From Mycobacterium sp. D16R12 (GTDB lineage: Bacteria; Actinomycetota; Actinomycetes; Mycobacteriales; Mycobacteriaceae): a stretch of 64,000 nucleotides of DNA. A program made the position numbers and the translations under genes. Position 1 is the stretch's first letter. Each line of letters starts with the position of its first letter. The notes under the pieces were generated by a model. The model saw nothing but the letters and a program-made list of their open reading frames with translations. It did not search any database and had not been told where the DNA came from. The stretch spans positions 144,455-208,454 of the forward strand of contig NZ_MAFC01000023.1 in NCBI RefSeq assembly GCF_002013465.1, given 5' to 3'. Positions 52,505 to 60,700 of the stretch are shown piece by piece.

Positions 52505-53841
52505 GCGCGCTCGCTGGTTGACCGAGTGCGCTCCACCGCAACGATTGCGGATTCGAATGCGTTCAGCGCAGCGGCGATATCAGGTTCCTCGATGGTCAAC
52601 GGCGGCAAGAATCGCACAACGTTGCCGTACTGACCGCCGGTCTCGACGATCAGGCCATGGTGCAGGCACGCGCGCTGAATGTCGGCGGCGAGTTGGGGGG
52701 CCGGCGCTCCGGCGTCGTGCGGCCACGGCAGGTCCGGGTCCACGATCTCCACGCCCAGCATGAGACCGATTCCGCGCACATCACCGATCAGCTTCGAGCG
52801 GGACGCGATGGCGTTCAAGCCATCCAGGAAGACCTTGCCGTGGGCGGTGACCTGCCCACGCAGGCCGTTCTCGCGCGCGAAGCGCATCACGGCACTGGCG
52901 GCGGCGAAGGCCATGGCATTCCCGCGGAAAGTCCCGGTGAACGCGCCGGGCTCCCATACGTCAAATTCCTTGCGCACCACCAGAACCGCGATAGGGATAC
53001 CGGAGCCCAGCCCCTTCGAGATCACCACCATGTCGGGTTCGATGCCGCAGTGCTGAAACGCCCACGCCGGGCCCGTGCGGTACATACCGGCCTGCACCTC
53101 GTCGGCGATCAGCGGTATCCCGAGCGTCGATGCGGTCCGGCGCAATGCCTGTCCCCAACGCGGCGGTGCGGGAATCACCCCGCCCTCACCCAGTACAAAC
53201 TCGGCGATCAACGATGCGGGCGCCGTCACGCCACTGTGCGGGCGCGCAAGCGCATCGGCCGCCGCGATCGCCAGGTCGACACCCTGTTCACCGCTCACCC
53301 CGAACGGGCTGCGGTACTCCTGCGGGTATGGCAGGAAACTCGCGTGCGGGGACAGCACCACCGGCTGCTGGCGCAGGCCACCGCCGGAGCTCGCCGCGCG
53401 TGCGGCGCGCGTGCAGCCGTGGAATCCGCCTTGCACACCTACGTGTTCGCGTCCGCCGGTGGCAACCTCGGCGAGCATGAGCGCCGCCTCCACCGCGCTC
53501 GCCCCACTGGGCGAGCACAGGTGGATGCTGGCGTCGGCGGCGAGCCGCACCGGCAGGATGGACAGCAGCTCCTCGACGAACCGATCCCGGGACGGCGTGT
53601 GGAAGTCCAGTGACAGCAATGGCTCCCCGGAGGAAACCGTCTTCAAGACGGCCTCACTGACCACGGGGTGATTCCAGCCCAGTGACATGGCCCCGGCAGC
53701 GGCCAGGCAGTCGACGTACCAGCGGCCGTCGTCGGCACGCACCCGGGCGCCGCGCGCCTCAACCGGCCGTATCGGCAGGCGGCGAGAGTAGGTCGCGGCC
53801 GCGGATTCTCTTGCCATGGGGGTCAATTGGGTGGTGTTCAT
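52486..53841 (-). CDS. dat: Class III aminotransferase, diaminobutyrate-2-oxoglutarate type
   Basis: 451 aa. PLP motifs: HLCSPSGASAVEAALMLAE, PLIADEVQAGMYRTGPAWAF, and VVISKGLGSGIPIAVLV with the catalytic lysine. The TGTFRGNAMAFAAASAVM block is typical of EctB/DAT enzymes. It should make L-2,4-diaminobutyrate for the decarboxylase encoded next. The N-terminus is read from ATG 53841, overlapping the desaturase stop. Confidence 0.87.
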   Translation of the reverse strand: MNTTQLTPMARESAAATYSRRLPIRPVEARGARVRADDGRWYVDCLAAAGAMSLGWNHPVVSEAVLKTVSSGEPLLSLDFHTPSRDRFVEELLSILPVRLAADASIHLCSPSGASAVEAALMLAEVATGGREHVGVQGGFHGCTRAARAASSGGGLRQQPVVLSPHASFLPYPQEYRSPFGVSGEQGVDLAIAAADALARPHSGVTAPASLIAEFVLGEGGVIPAPPRWGQALRRTASTLGIPLIADEVQAGMYRTGPAWAFQHCGIEPDMVVISKGLGSGIPIAVLVVRKEFDVWEPGAFTGTFRGNAMAFAAASAVMRFARENGLRGQVTAHGKVFLDGLNAIASRSKLIGDVRGIGLMLGVEIVDPDLPWPHDAGAPAPQLAADIQRACLHHGLIVETGGQYGNVVRFLPPLTIEEPDIAAALNAFESAIVAVERTRSTSERAWAESW

Positions 53842-54896
53842 ACCGTGTCCTTACGCGGGTGGGCGAGTAGACGCCGCAGCGATGAGGCGAGTGAACGGTC
53901 TTCGGTGCACCAGTACCCGGCATCGGGCGGGATCGCCGCCATGAGCCGGCGGCGCGCCTCACCTAGCTGGTGGTAGGGCAACTGGGGAAAGAAGTGGTGC
54001 ACCGCGTGGAAGCGCAATCCCACCGGTGCCCACAGGGAGCCCAGGACGGGAACCGAGGGATGGTCGATGGAATCGAGAACTTGTTCCGGGAAGGTCATCC
54101 GCTCGGTCGTGCCCTCGTACCGGTGCGCCGCAAGCACCCGCAGCCAGTTCACGAACAGCGCCATGGCGACCACCAGGTGCGCTTCCAGCAGCCGGTACGG
54201 CGAGTAGGCGCCCAGGAGCAGCAGCACCAGCAAGGCCGATGTGTATACGAAACAAGCGATTTCCTGCACCAACCAGGAACGGGGCGTGCCTTCCGGCGGC
54301 AAGGGGCGCTCAAAATCGGCGTCGATCATGAGTGATGACGCCCGAGTGAGCACGATGGGCCTGATCGCGGGCACCAGCCAGCTCAGCGGAGCCAGCACCA
54401 GGAACCGGAAGACGAATGCCAACGGCCCGCCCAGCGCGGTGAACGGCAAGAGGATGATGCGCCAGCGCGGTTCGCTGCTGTAGGCGACGTACTCCCCATC
54501 CTCGGCGGTGCCATAGGTGCGCGAAGCGTGGTGTTCATGGTGGAACTCGAAGGTGAACTTCGGTGTCAACAGCGGGATTCCGCATATCGCGTGCCACACC
54601 ACCGAGAACCAGCGCAGGTCGCGCTCGGCGTGCACCAGCTCATGGACAAACAACACGGCGCGATAGAACGCGAAGGCCGCCACCACCATGCATGCCGCCG
54701 CCGGCACCGACAGCAGATCATCGGCCGGGCACAACAGGAACGCCGTGTATCCGATCGCCACGCAGGCCGCCAGGTCCAGCCAGTAGATCCACTGGCGGCG
54801 GGCGGTCAGGTCTGCCACCAGTGCGCGCGCATCGGCCATCGAGATGCCGAGCGCTTCCTTGGAGCCACCCTGCGTCTGCCGTGCCTCGACCGTCAT
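53838..54896 (-). CDS. Membrane fatty-acid desaturase
   Basis: 352 aa. The three His boxes of the di-iron desaturase/hydroxylase family are present: HELVHAE, FHHEHHA and FHAVHHFFP, between four or so membrane helices. It should introduce a double bond or hydroxyl into an acyl chain, perhaps on the operon's ACP or on the finished lipid. Overlaps both neighbours by four bases. Confidence 0.9.
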   Translation of the reverse strand: MTVEARQTQGGSKEALGISMADARALVADLTARRQWIYWLDLAACVAIGYTAFLLCPADDLLSVPAAACMVVAAFAFYRAVLFVHELVHAERDLRWFSVVWHAICGIPLLTPKFTFEFHHEHHASRTYGTAEDGEYVAYSSEPRWRIILLPFTALGGPLAFVFRFLVLAPLSWLVPAIRPIVLTRASSLMIDADFERPLPPEGTPRSWLVQEIACFVYTSALLVLLLLGAYSPYRLLEAHLVVAMALFVNWLRVLAAHRYEGTTERMTFPEQVLDSIDHPSVPVLGSLWAPVGLRFHAVHHFFPQLPYHQLGEARRRLMAAIPPDAGYWCTEDRSLASSLRRLLAHPRKDTV

Positions 54897-55873
54897 CGCA
54901 CAAACTCCGCTATCAGTTCTTGGGTAGACACCTTCGGAATTCCCAGCTCTCGCACTGCCCTATCGGGCGCGTAATACAACTCGCAGGCCATCAGTTCCAC
55001 GTTCTCGGGAATCAGCGCATCGTCGGCGTCGAAGCGCATGGAGACATCGCGCACCAACCTGTTGCCCTTGCCCGCCGCCCGGAACAGACCCATCGGCGCA
55101 GAACGCACCGGGTGATCACGCCCCACCGCGGCCACCAGCAGCTCCCCGATCTGCCGATAGGACAGATTCACGGTGCTCAGGATGTACCGGCGACCCGTGT
55201 CGCCCTTGGCCATTGCCGCGGTGATACCCACGACGAAATCCCGTGCCGAGCACACCGCGGTGCCGCCGGGCGGTACCACGCGCAGCAGTCCCTTACGGGC
55301 GGCGACCAACAACCCCTGCCAGGACCGGGCGGGCCCCGCGCCCGGCGCGAACACGGCGGCGGGGTTCACGACGACAACGTCCAGGCCGCGCTCGGCGAAG
55401 TCCAGCATCAGCCGCTCACCCGCACGCTTGGACTCCGAATACACGTTGTCCAGCACCGAATCGCGCAGTTCAAAGTCTTCGTCCGCCACTACACCGTTGG
55501 GCGGGTAGCCGACAGCAGCGGTCGACGACACGTGGACTACGCGCTGGACACCGTGCTTCAGGGCGGCACGCGCCACCTGGTAGGTACCGAGCACATTGGT
55601 CTGCCAAATCTTGTGTCCCAGGCGGGAGTTCGGCGATGCGATACCGGCGAGGTGGTACACGTGGGACACACCTCGCATCGCGTCATCGATGCTCTGCGCA
55701 TCGGTGATGTCGGCGCAGGCCGTGTCGACATGCGGGCGCAGCTCGGCCTCAAGAATGGCTGGGTCGTGCGGGTTCGTCACGACGGTGACCCGCTCGCCCG
55801 CCTGCACCAAAGACGCGACGAGAGTGGAACCCAGGTACCCGGTGGCCCCGGTGACCAATATGCGGCTGCTCAT
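54893..55873 (-). CDS. NAD(P)-dependent epimerase/dehydratase (extended SDR)
   Basis: 326 aa. Rossmann motif VTGATGYLGSTL, catalytic YSESKRAGE (YxxxK), and VVVNPAAVFAPG. ATG 55873 shares a base with the upstream stop (TGATG). Similar to dihydroflavonol-reductase/3-beta-HSD-like SDRs; it may reduce a keto intermediate. Substrate unknown. Confidence 0.87.
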   Translation of the reverse strand: MSSRILVTGATGYLGSTLVASLVQAGERVTVVTNPHDPAILEAELRPHVDTACADITDAQSIDDAMRGVSHVYHLAGIASPNSRLGHKIWQTNVLGTYQVARAALKHGVQRVVHVSSTAAVGYPPNGVVADEDFELRDSVLDNVYSESKRAGERLMLDFAERGLDVVVVNPAAVFAPGAGPARSWQGLLVAARKGLLRVVPPGGTAVCSARDFVVGITAAMAKGDTGRRYILSTVNLSYRQIGELLVAAVGRDHPVRSAPMGLFRAAGKGNRLVRDVSMRFDADDALIPENVELMACELYYAPDRAVRELGIPKVSTQELIAEFVR

Positions 55874-57057
55874 CAGAGCGCCTTCTGGTAGACCCGATGG
55901 ATTTTCTCCGGGTCGGTCTTCATTTGGGAAGTAAGCGAATTCGACCACACGTTGTCCTCGTGCACCCATGTGGTGGCAACCGAGGAGTAGCCGCTGCCGG
56001 TGATCGTCCGGACGATCTCCCCCGCCAGGATGCGTCCGATCCCGGCCCCGAACTGGGTCTGCACCGCGCCGATGAGCACCACCACAGCGGTTTCGATTCC
56101 GCGAATACGTCCGTCGCGCCGGGCCGCGAGCCGCGCCAGCAGCGCCGGCGTGAGCCGCCCCGAGCGCCCGACGACCTCGTTGACGTCCGGCAGCATCAGC
56201 AGGAATCCCACTGGAGTGCCACCGGATTCGACAATCCGGACGATTTTCGGGTCGATCAGGGGCCGCATCTCCGCGGCCATCCCCGAGAACACCTCACGAC
56301 TGAGCGGGACATTCTCGGGATGATGGGCAAAGGAGTCGTTGTAGAGACCGCGCAGTATCTCCAGTTCGTCGCCGTAGTCGCGCATCCGCACCGACCGCAC
56401 CGTTACTCCCTGATCGCGCATGACCGCATCGGCCCGCTTGAGCAGGCGCTGCTGGACCTCCGGGTTGCCATCGACATGCCAACGGAAGGAGGCGGTATCG
56501 AACTTCTTGCGATACCCGGCCCCTTCTACCAGCGCCTGGTAATACCGGGGGTTGTAGGGCTGCATGACGGCCGGCGGCCTGTCGTACCCGGAGACGAGCA
56601 GGCCGACTTCCTCACGGGAGGTATAGCTGAACGGGCCGACCATCTTGGTGATACCGCGGCGCACCGCCCAGTGTTCGGCCGCCCCGAGCAGGGCACTCGC
56701 GACCGCCTCATCGTCCTCGCTCTCGAAGAACCCGAAGAATGCGCACTCGCCGTAGCGCTGCACGTACGCCGAGTCGATGCTGGCGGAGATACGGCCCACG
56801 GGGCTGCCGCCGCGATAGGCGACGAAGTTCTCGATCTGCACCTCGCGATGCAGCGGGTTGTGCTTGGAGTTCATCTTCGCGTGCATGACGCGGCGCAGGG
56901 TGGGGCGCCAGTTGGGGTCGTCACCGTAGATGCGCCATGGCATCGCGACGAATTGCTTGGCATCGCGATGAGACTCGACGCGCCGCACCGACACCGGCAG
57001 GCGAGCCTGCCGCTGCTCGATCAGTCCGCTATCCAGCACGGACGATTCCCAGGTCAT
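55873..57057 (-). CDS. Large GNAT-superfamily protein
   Basis: 394 aa. N-terminal part contains FVAMPWRIYGDDPNWRPTLRR and a GNAT-like core (VAYRGGSPVGRISASIDSAY; FFGFFESEDDEAVASALLGAAEHWAVRRG); the second half has a GNAT-like GTPVGFLLMLPDVNEV. Such proteins are common but uncharacterised. ATG 57057 is used; GTG 57039 would shorten the overlap with the next gene. It may be a second amine acyltransferase. Confidence 0.8.
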   Translation of the reverse strand: MTWESSVLDSGLIEQRQARLPVSVRRVESHRDAKQFVAMPWRIYGDDPNWRPTLRRVMHAKMNSKHNPLHREVQIENFVAYRGGSPVGRISASIDSAYVQRYGECAFFGFFESEDDEAVASALLGAAEHWAVRRGITKMVGPFSYTSREEVGLLVSGYDRPPAVMQPYNPRYYQALVEGAGYRKKFDTASFRWHVDGNPEVQQRLLKRADAVMRDQGVTVRSVRMRDYGDELEILRGLYNDSFAHHPENVPLSREVFSGMAAEMRPLIDPKIVRIVESGGTPVGFLLMLPDVNEVVGRSGRLTPALLARLAARRDGRIRGIETAVVVLIGAVQTQFGAGIGRILAGEIVRTITGSGYSSVATTWVHEDNVWSNSLTSQMKTDPEKIHRVYQKAL

Positions 57058-58111
57058 AGGCCAGTTCGGGATTGCCCTTGCTCTTCCACAGCGCGCCATC
57101 CATGTAGAAGTGGTGCAGCACGAAGGTCAGCGGGACCGCGAAGATGACCGTGTCGAGCTGCCCCGCGAGGATGCCCAGCCCCCCGAAGAATGCGATGTAG
57201 AGCGGCAGCGCCTTGCGCGTCGAGAGCCGTGCCAGCAGCAGCTTCTTCTCGCCCGGATCCTCGGTGCGCGCAAAGCGGGTGTTGTTCCGTGTCCAGTTGA
57301 TCAGGTGGTACTGCAGGCTGTGCGTTGTCGTCGCGATCAGAATGAGCGCGAAAAGGTCCGAGACCAGCAGGTAAGACAGGTTGTAGGACAGCGCTGCGAT
57401 GACGAAGGTGGCCACCGACATGGCCGGCAGGGTGCGCTGCCCGGCCCGCTTCAGCTGCACCTGCTCCCAGACCGCGATACCCAACATGACTGCGGCGCAG
57501 ACGAATCCGCCGACAACCAAGAATCCGGGAATGGGCGGCACCGGCACGCTCAGGTTCGAGAAGGGCAGTCGGTGGCCGAAGACCACGTACTCGGAGAAGT
57601 TCAGACCCTGACTCGCCCGGTACAGCACCGGGGCCAGGCAGACGGCATACAACGCGTACTTGAGCCGGTTGCGCGGGCCCTTGTAGCCATTCTTCGCTGC
57701 GTAGATGTTGATGATGCCGAAGTGCTGCTTGAGAACGTGGAACACCTGCCAATACGCCCAGACAGCCAGCAGGGGCACCATCCAACCGCCGAACCACAAC
57801 GTGCCGACGATGGCGGCCACCACGGTGAAGCTGATCACGTAGTGCGCCCAGAACCGGGACCGCTCGCGGGGATCCATCCACACGCGCGCCGAGGTCGTCA
57901 GCACATGCGGGAGGTCGGAAAGCAGGGAGAAGGCCACCGCGCCGACGAGGAATACCCCCTTGTGCCCGTCGGCCGCGAAGAGCACTGCCGACAACAACGC
58001 GCCCAAACCGAAGACAAAGAGGATGTCGACGCGTCTGCTGACAAACCACCCCGGCCGGTTCACACCGTCGGCGTTCTTCATCTCATCGGTGCCGGTAGCA
58101 AAGGTGGCCAT
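57029..58111 (-). CDS. Multi-helix membrane protein with conserved histidines, first gene of the operon
   Basis: 360 aa from ATG 58111, with GAGGA eight bases upstream. About eight helices. Histidine-rich spots lie at the membrane: FHVLKQHFG, TTTHSLQYHLINW and VLHHFYMDGALW. The pattern resembles membrane-bound metalloenzymes (di-iron oxygenases, desaturase-like) more than a transporter. I do not recognise a named family. First gene behind the Zur-type box. Confidence 0.75.
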   Translation of the reverse strand: MATFATGTDEMKNADGVNRPGWFVSRRVDILFVFGLGALLSAVLFAADGHKGVFLVGAVAFSLLSDLPHVLTTSARVWMDPRERSRFWAHYVISFTVVAAIVGTLWFGGWMVPLLAVWAYWQVFHVLKQHFGIINIYAAKNGYKGPRNRLKYALYAVCLAPVLYRASQGLNFSEYVVFGHRLPFSNLSVPVPPIPGFLVVGGFVCAAVMLGIAVWEQVQLKRAGQRTLPAMSVATFVIAALSYNLSYLLVSDLFALILIATTTHSLQYHLINWTRNNTRFARTEDPGEKKLLLARLSTRKALPLYIAFFGGLGILAGQLDTVIFAVPLTFVLHHFYMDGALWKSKGNPELAYDLGIVRAG

Positions 58112-58146
58112 GGCGATCGTCCTCAGGTAGGCGTCAAAACAATAAT

Positions 58147-58161
58147 TGATAATGATTATCG
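58147..58161. promoter_or_regulatory. Fur/Zur-type operator of the 22-gene operon
   Basis: Core GATAATGATTATC (58148-58160) is a perfect 6-1-6 palindrome. The 15-mer TGATAATGATTATCG differs at one end base from a symmetric 7-1-7 Zur-type box. It lies in an AT-rich island 36 nt before the first start codon and just downstream of a good -10/-35 pair. The zur gene is 0.8 kb away. Fur is the alternative regulator; IdeR is unlikely because its box is different. Confidence 0.75.
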
Positions 58162-58168
58162 TTTTCAT

Positions 58169-58197
58169 AACGTAGAGACGTAGCGGCCACGTGTCAA
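58169..58197 (-). promoter_or_regulatory. Core promoter of the 22-gene operon
   Basis: On the minus strand: TTGACA (58197-58192, perfect -35), 17-nt spacer, TACGTT (58174-58169, -10). Predicted transcription start is near 58160-58163, inside the Zur-type palindrome, so a bound repressor would block RNA polymerase. Confidence 0.65.
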
Positions 58198-58600
58198 CGC
58201 CGAGACCTGTGAGCGGGCTGTGACGCTTCTCACCCACAATTGGCCGGTTAAGGTGCACAAATTACTATGCGACATGTCAGAAACCCGACCACGCCGACCT
58301 GGCGTGAACACCAGGGCGCCATGGTCAAGTCACTGGTTGCGGCCAGCCTTGCAGGCCCTTCCACTCCGCTCGCTACCCGCCACGCCGACAAATCCAGGCA
58401 TTGCAGCAAACCTTGGAAGATTCGGAGGTGGCAGCCTGCCGTGACCAGAGTCCACACCGGTCCGCAGCCGCCACGACCACACCCTGATAACCAGATCGGC
58501 AATCGGCCACTACCCTCAACAGATGGGCCCGGTTTGCCGCCGGACCGTATGTTGGGTCTCCGGACAGGCCGGGGCGTGATTCAGGTTGAGGTGAAGCGCC
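58198..58600. other. 403-nt divergent spacer upstream of smtB
   Basis: It contains the presumed smtB-zur promoter. A short AT-rich stretch (AAATTACTATGCGAC, 58257-58271) may be part of it. Open frames in both directions lack domains or ribosome binding sites. I could not recognise an SmtB operator. Confidence 0.4.
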
Positions 58601-58960
58601 GTGGTGAACACCGTGCTTAGTTCCGCACATGACGAACCACCGCATGCTCCGCTCACGCCGCCAGGCCCGCTGCCCCCACGCGAGATCCTCGAACAGTCCG
58701 GTGAGCTGCTCCGCGCACTCGCCGCTCCGGTCCGCATCGCCATCGTGCTGCAGCTGCGCGAGTCGCAACGCTGCGTCCACGAGTTGGTCGACGCGGTCGG
58801 CGTCGCCCAGCCACTCATCAGTCAGCACCTACGGGTCCTCAAGGCCGCCGGAGTGGTCTCCGGGGAGCGCCAGGGGCGCGAGGTGATGTACCGCCTCGTC
58901 GACGATCACCTCTCACACATCGTCGTCGACGCCGTTGCGCACACCGAGGAGCAGCGATGA
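58601..58960 (+). CDS. smtB: ArsR/SmtB-family metal-sensing repressor
   Basis: 119 aa. Winged helix with LLRALAAPVRIAIVLQL, SQRCVHELVDAVGVAQPLISQHLRVLKAAGVV and the wing GERQGREVMYRL. The C-terminal alpha-5 metal site is present (DDHLSHIVVDAVAHTEE: Asp, His, His, Glu). Orthologue of Rv2358, which in M. tuberculosis represses smtB-zur until zinc binds. It starts at GTG 58601 or 58604 and overlaps zur by four bases. Confidence 0.93.
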   Translation: MVNTVLSSAHDEPPHAPLTPPGPLPPREILEQSGELLRALAAPVRIAIVLQLRESQRCVHELVDAVGVAQPLISQHLRVLKAAGVVSGERQGREVMYRLVDDHLSHIVVDAVAHTEEQR

Positions 58961-59388
58961 GTGTCCGCGAAGAGCGGGCGGTGTTGCCGGGAACCGTGCG
59001 TTCCACCCGCCAGCGCGCGGCCATCACCGCCCTGCTGAAACGGACCGACGAATTCAGGTCTGCGCAAGAACTGCATGACGAACTCAAGCGCACCGGCGAA
59101 GGCATCGGCCTGACCACCGTTTATCGAACTCTGCAGTCGATGTCGACCTCGGGCGAGGTCGATGTGCTGCGCAACGACACCGGTGAGTCGGTGTACCGGC
59201 GCTGTTCGGACGGCCACCACCACCACTTGGTCTGCCAGAGTTGCGGTTTCGCGGTCGAAGTACAGGCGGGCGCAGTCGAGGTGTGGGCCGCCGATATCGC
59301 CGTGGAGCACGGGTTCACCGAGGTCCACCACACGGTGGAAGTCTTCGGTCTGTGCAGTCGCTGCAGCGCCGCCAACCCGGTCTCCTAG
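58957..59388 (+). CDS. zur: Zinc uptake regulator Zur (FurB)
   Basis: 143 aa. Winged-helix DNA-binding half (STRQRAAITALLKRTDEFRSAQELHDEL; TTVYRTLQSMSTSGEVD), then metal-binding half with HHHHLVCQSCG and LCSRCSA cysteine pairs. With zinc bound it represses zinc-acquisition genes. Orthologue of Rv2359. The 22-gene operon on the opposite strand carries a matching operator. Confidence 0.95.
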   Translation: MSVREERAVLPGTVRSTRQRAAITALLKRTDEFRSAQELHDELKRTGEGIGLTTVYRTLQSMSTSGEVDVLRNDTGESVYRRCSDGHHHHLVCQSCGFAVEVQAGAVEVWAADIAVEHGFTEVHHTVEVFGLCSRCSAANPVS

Positions 59389-59792
59389 TTGCCCAACGCC
59401 TTTCTCGCGTCAGCACCCGTCGAAAAGACCATCAGCAGCAGTGTCACCAATGCCTCATCCGTGATTTCGGTGGCGGGAAAGTTGTAGCGCAACAACACAT
59501 CTGCCTTGCGCCCCTTGGCGATCAACAGAATGTTCCCAAACAGGGACCTCTGCGCGAGCCCGTCGACCAGGTCCCGCGATTTAGCATTGACGGCCACGTC
59601 CCAGGCCAGCACCTGCGACAGCGACACCACGTCCAGGCCCGGCGCGATCGTGACCGCGCGGATCGAGGTGAGCGTGCCCTGGTAGTCGGCGGTCAGCGCA
59701 CCATCGGCTTCCCTGGTGACCGGAAGCACCGGGTGCAGCACGCGGTGTACCCGGTCCAGAATCTCGTCGGCTCCGTTGTCGGGGTCGGTCAT
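59385..59792 (-). CDS. Conserved protein, Rv2360c-like (YbjN/secretion-chaperone-like fold)
   Basis: 135 aa from ATG 59792, which shares a base with the uppS stop. Alternating strands and helices (IRAVTIAPGLDVVSLSQVLAWDV; DALVTLLLMVFSTGA), no signal peptide. The fold guess is by pattern only. The 3' end overlaps zur by four bases. Function unknown. Confidence 0.8.
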   Translation of the reverse strand: MTDPDNGADEILDRVHRVLHPVLPVTREADGALTADYQGTLTSIRAVTIAPGLDVVSLSQVLAWDVAVNAKSRDLVDGLAQRSLFGNILLIAKGRKADVLLRYNFPATEITDEALVTLLLMVFSTGADARKALGN

Positions 59793-60700
59793 CACGCCGT
59801 ACCGAATCGCCGGTCGCGCTGCGCGTATTCGAGACAGGCTGCCCACAGATCGCGGCGGTCGAAGTCCGGATACATCTTTTCCTGGAACACGAACTCGGCG
59901 TAGGCCGACTGCCACATCATGAAGTTGCTGGAGCGGAACTCACCCGAGGGCCGCAGGAACAGATCGACATCAGGCATATCCGGCTCGTCGAGGTACTTGG
60001 CGATGGTCTCCTCGGTGATGCGGTCCGGCTTGAGCTGTCCGGACTCCACCAGTCGCGCGATTCGTCTTGTCGCTTCGGCGATTTCGGCCCGGCCGCCGTA
60101 GTTGATGCACGTGGTCAACGTCAGCGTGCTGTTGTTCTTGGTGAGCTCCTCGGTGATCTCGAGCTCCTTGTAGACGCTGCTCCACAACCGCGTCTTCTGC
60201 CCCGCCCAGCGGAACCGCACCCCCATGTTGTTCAGATCGTGTCGGCGCCGCTTGACCACGTCGCGGTTGAAGCCCATGAGAAATCGAACTTCGTCCGCGG
60301 GCCTTCTCCAGTTCTCCGTCGAGAACGCGTAGGTGGTGAGCCACGGGATGCCCATCTCGATGGCGCCACAGACCATGTCCATCATGGTGGCCTCGCCCAT
60401 CTTGTGGCCCTCGGTGCGTGGCAGCCCGCGGGCCCGCGCCCAGCGCCCGTTGCCGTCCATCACCACCGCGACGTGCCGGGGAACCAGCTCCTTGGGGATG
60501 GCCGGCGGTATGGCACCCGACGGATGCTTCGGCGCGGGATGTGGACGGGTGCCATGGGGGCCCGATCCGGGCAGCAACTTCGGGAAAACGGCAGGAAACA
60601 CCGTCTTGTCCGGGAACGTCGGGGCGTAGCCGGGCGGGACGTCGGCCCAATCCGTGAAGTACTTATCCTGCTGCGGATCGGGCTGGCTGCTCTTCACCAT
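59792..60700 (-). CDS. uppS: Decaprenyl diphosphate synthase (cis-prenyltransferase)
   Basis: 302 aa. Cis-prenyltransferase motifs: HVAVVMDGNGRWARARGLPR with the catalytic Asp, AFSTENWRRP, CINYGGRAEI, and LFLRPSGEFRSSNFMMWQ. It makes the decaprenyl carrier lipid for cell-wall synthesis. The N-terminal extension of about 70 residues, Pro-rich, is as in Rv2361c. It overlaps recO by 38 nt. Confidence 0.96.
   Translation of the reverse strand: MVKSSQPDPQQDKYFTDWADVPPGYAPTFPDKTVFPAVFPKLLPGSGPHGTRPHPAPKHPSGAIPPAIPKELVPRHVAVVMDGNGRWARARGLPRTEGHKMGEATMMDMVCGAIEMGIPWLTTYAFSTENWRRPADEVRFLMGFNRDVVKRRRHDLNNMGVRFRWAGQKTRLWSSVYKELEITEELTKNNSTLTLTTCINYGGRAEIAEATRRIARLVESGQLKPDRITEETIAKYLDEPDMPDVDLFLRPSGEFRSSNFMMWQSAYAEFVFQEKMYPDFDRRDLWAACLEYAQRDRRFGTA

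Noticed and set aside
58148..58160. Reading the operator as an IdeR iron box
   Set aside because: It lacks the TTAGGTTAGGCTAACCTAA pattern; it fits Fur/Zur and lies beside zur.
57110..58183. Plus-strand frame of about 357 codons opposite the first operon gene
   Set aside because: Composition is Arg/His/Gln-rich typical of an antisense frame, and it would run through the Zur-type box.
58267..58620. Frame of 117 codons upstream of smtB
   Set aside because: Pro/Arg-rich without structure and overlapping the smtB start; looks like spacer.
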